From Colletes latitarsis (taxonomy: Eukaryota > Arthropoda > Insecta > Hymenoptera > Colletidae): a stretch of 64,000 bases of DNA. The stretch is from the NCBI RefSeq assembly GCF_051014445.1, contig NW_027488366.1, forward strand, positions 18,618,001 through 18,682,000. The letters are read 5' to 3'. A program made the position numbers and the translations under genes. The notes beneath the pieces were generated by a model. It searched no databases and was not told the DNA's origin. It saw only the letters and a list, made by a program, of their open reading frames with translations. Numbering within the stretch: position 1 is the stretch's first letter; each line of letters opens with the position of its first letter. Below, piece after piece: positions 63,601 through 64,000 of the stretch.

Positions 63601-64000
63601 AATGAGCCTGATGAGAGCAAATCCCAGACCTAACCTAGACCTAACATGAATTATTCTCTAAAATATTTATCAAGACCAGGTTTAATTGAATGTTTCAGTG
63701 TTGTACCACATTACTACGTGTTCCAAACCAGTAAAAACACAGGATCCGTTCAACAAGTATGTGAAGAATGCGAAAGTATGAGTCTGATGAGTGAAAATCC
63801 CCGGCCTAACCTAGACCTAACATGCGTTGTCCTGAAAAATATTGATCGAAACCAGGTTTAATCGACTGTTTCAGTGTGGTACCACATTACTACGTGACCC
63901 AAACCTGAAAAAACCCAGGATCTGTTCAACAAGTATGTGAAAAACGCGAAAGTATGAGCCTGATGAGGGCAAATCCCAGACCTATCCCAGACCTAACTTG

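Larger units (their letters stand above)
16637..64000 (-). repeat. 176-bp satellite array, reverse orientation
   Basis: About 270 monomers of the same satellite, all reverse-complemented relative to 1-13468. Landmarks on the plus strand are TGAGCCTGATGAGGGCAAAT, AGACCTAACCTAGACCTAAC, AATATTGATCGAAACCAGG, TTTCAGTGTGGTACCACATT, ACGTGATCCAAACCAG, AACCCAGGATC and ATGCGAAAG. No second orientation switch was seen up to the window end. The region holds no gene; everything longer than 300 bp between listed sub-blocks is the same satellite. Monomers vary by roughly 5-20 percent and fall into linked variant classes, and multi-monomer blocks are duplicated as listed separately. Confidence 0.97.

Noticed and set aside
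1973..63861. About 45 recurring ORFs of 60-84 codons on either strand in the satellite
   Set aside because: They are the same satellite read in shifted frames. The period of 176 bp is not a multiple of 3, each ORF spans just over one monomer and stops at the TAA of CTCTAAAAT, several start at non-ATG codons, and variation does not follow codon positions. No sign of a gene.
1..64000. CRISPR array
   Set aside because: The repeats are contiguous 176-bp monomers with no short-repeat and unique-spacer layout, and the context is eukaryotic.
1..64000. CENP-B box
   Set aside because: No match to the NTTCGNNNNANNCGGGN pattern was seen by eye in the consensus monomers; the palindrome GTGGTACCAC is a different site.

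Overview
The window is almost entirely satellite DNA, interrupted once by a non-LTR retrotransposon. The satellite monomer is about 176 bp and moderately AT-rich. Roughly 75 copies lie left of the retrotransposon (1-13468) and roughly 270 lie right of it (16637-64000). No host gene, tRNA, rRNA, CRISPR array or bacterial feature is visible. A nucleosome-scale tandem repeat plus an R1-clade retrotransposon (a group known mainly from arthropods) suggests constitutive heterochromatin, centromeric, pericentromeric or subtelomeric, of an arthropod, probably an insect. I do not recognise the satellite as a named family and cannot name the species.

Layout. 1-13468: satellite in what I call the forward orientation. 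13469-16636: a GC-rich, 5'-truncated R1-clade element, with a tail fragment of the endonuclease, a complete reverse transcriptase, a C-terminal CCHC zinc knuckle, a roughly 515-bp 3' UTR and a 27-nt poly(A). 16637-64000: the same satellite in reverse-complement orientation. The array changes direction exactly once, at the retrotransposon, and no target-site duplication is visible.

The arrays have layered structure. Monomers fall into at least two classes with linked diagnostic sites, one carrying a GTGGTACCAC palindrome and one that has lost it. Multi-monomer blocks of about 0.29, 0.7, 0.88, 1.17, 1.58, 1.86, 5.0 and up to about 6.8 kb are duplicated in tandem or at a distance. Some duplications can be ordered in time, because variants separating an older 1584-bp tandem pair are preserved in both copies of a younger 5-kb duplication. 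Block edges were read by eye and should be taken as good to about 20-30 bp.

The most unexpected signal is inside the retrotransposon. From near its 5' end to near its poly(A), coding sequence and 3' UTR together form an ordered chain of about 30 local inverted repeats. Many are perfect stems of 10-15 bp with short loops. Where a stem has a single mismatch, it is almost always a G.U wobble in the sense RNA rather than the A.C that the same change would give in the antisense RNA. This points to selection for structure in the element's own transcript, including a 21-bp stem that places the reverse transcriptase YADD codons in its loop.
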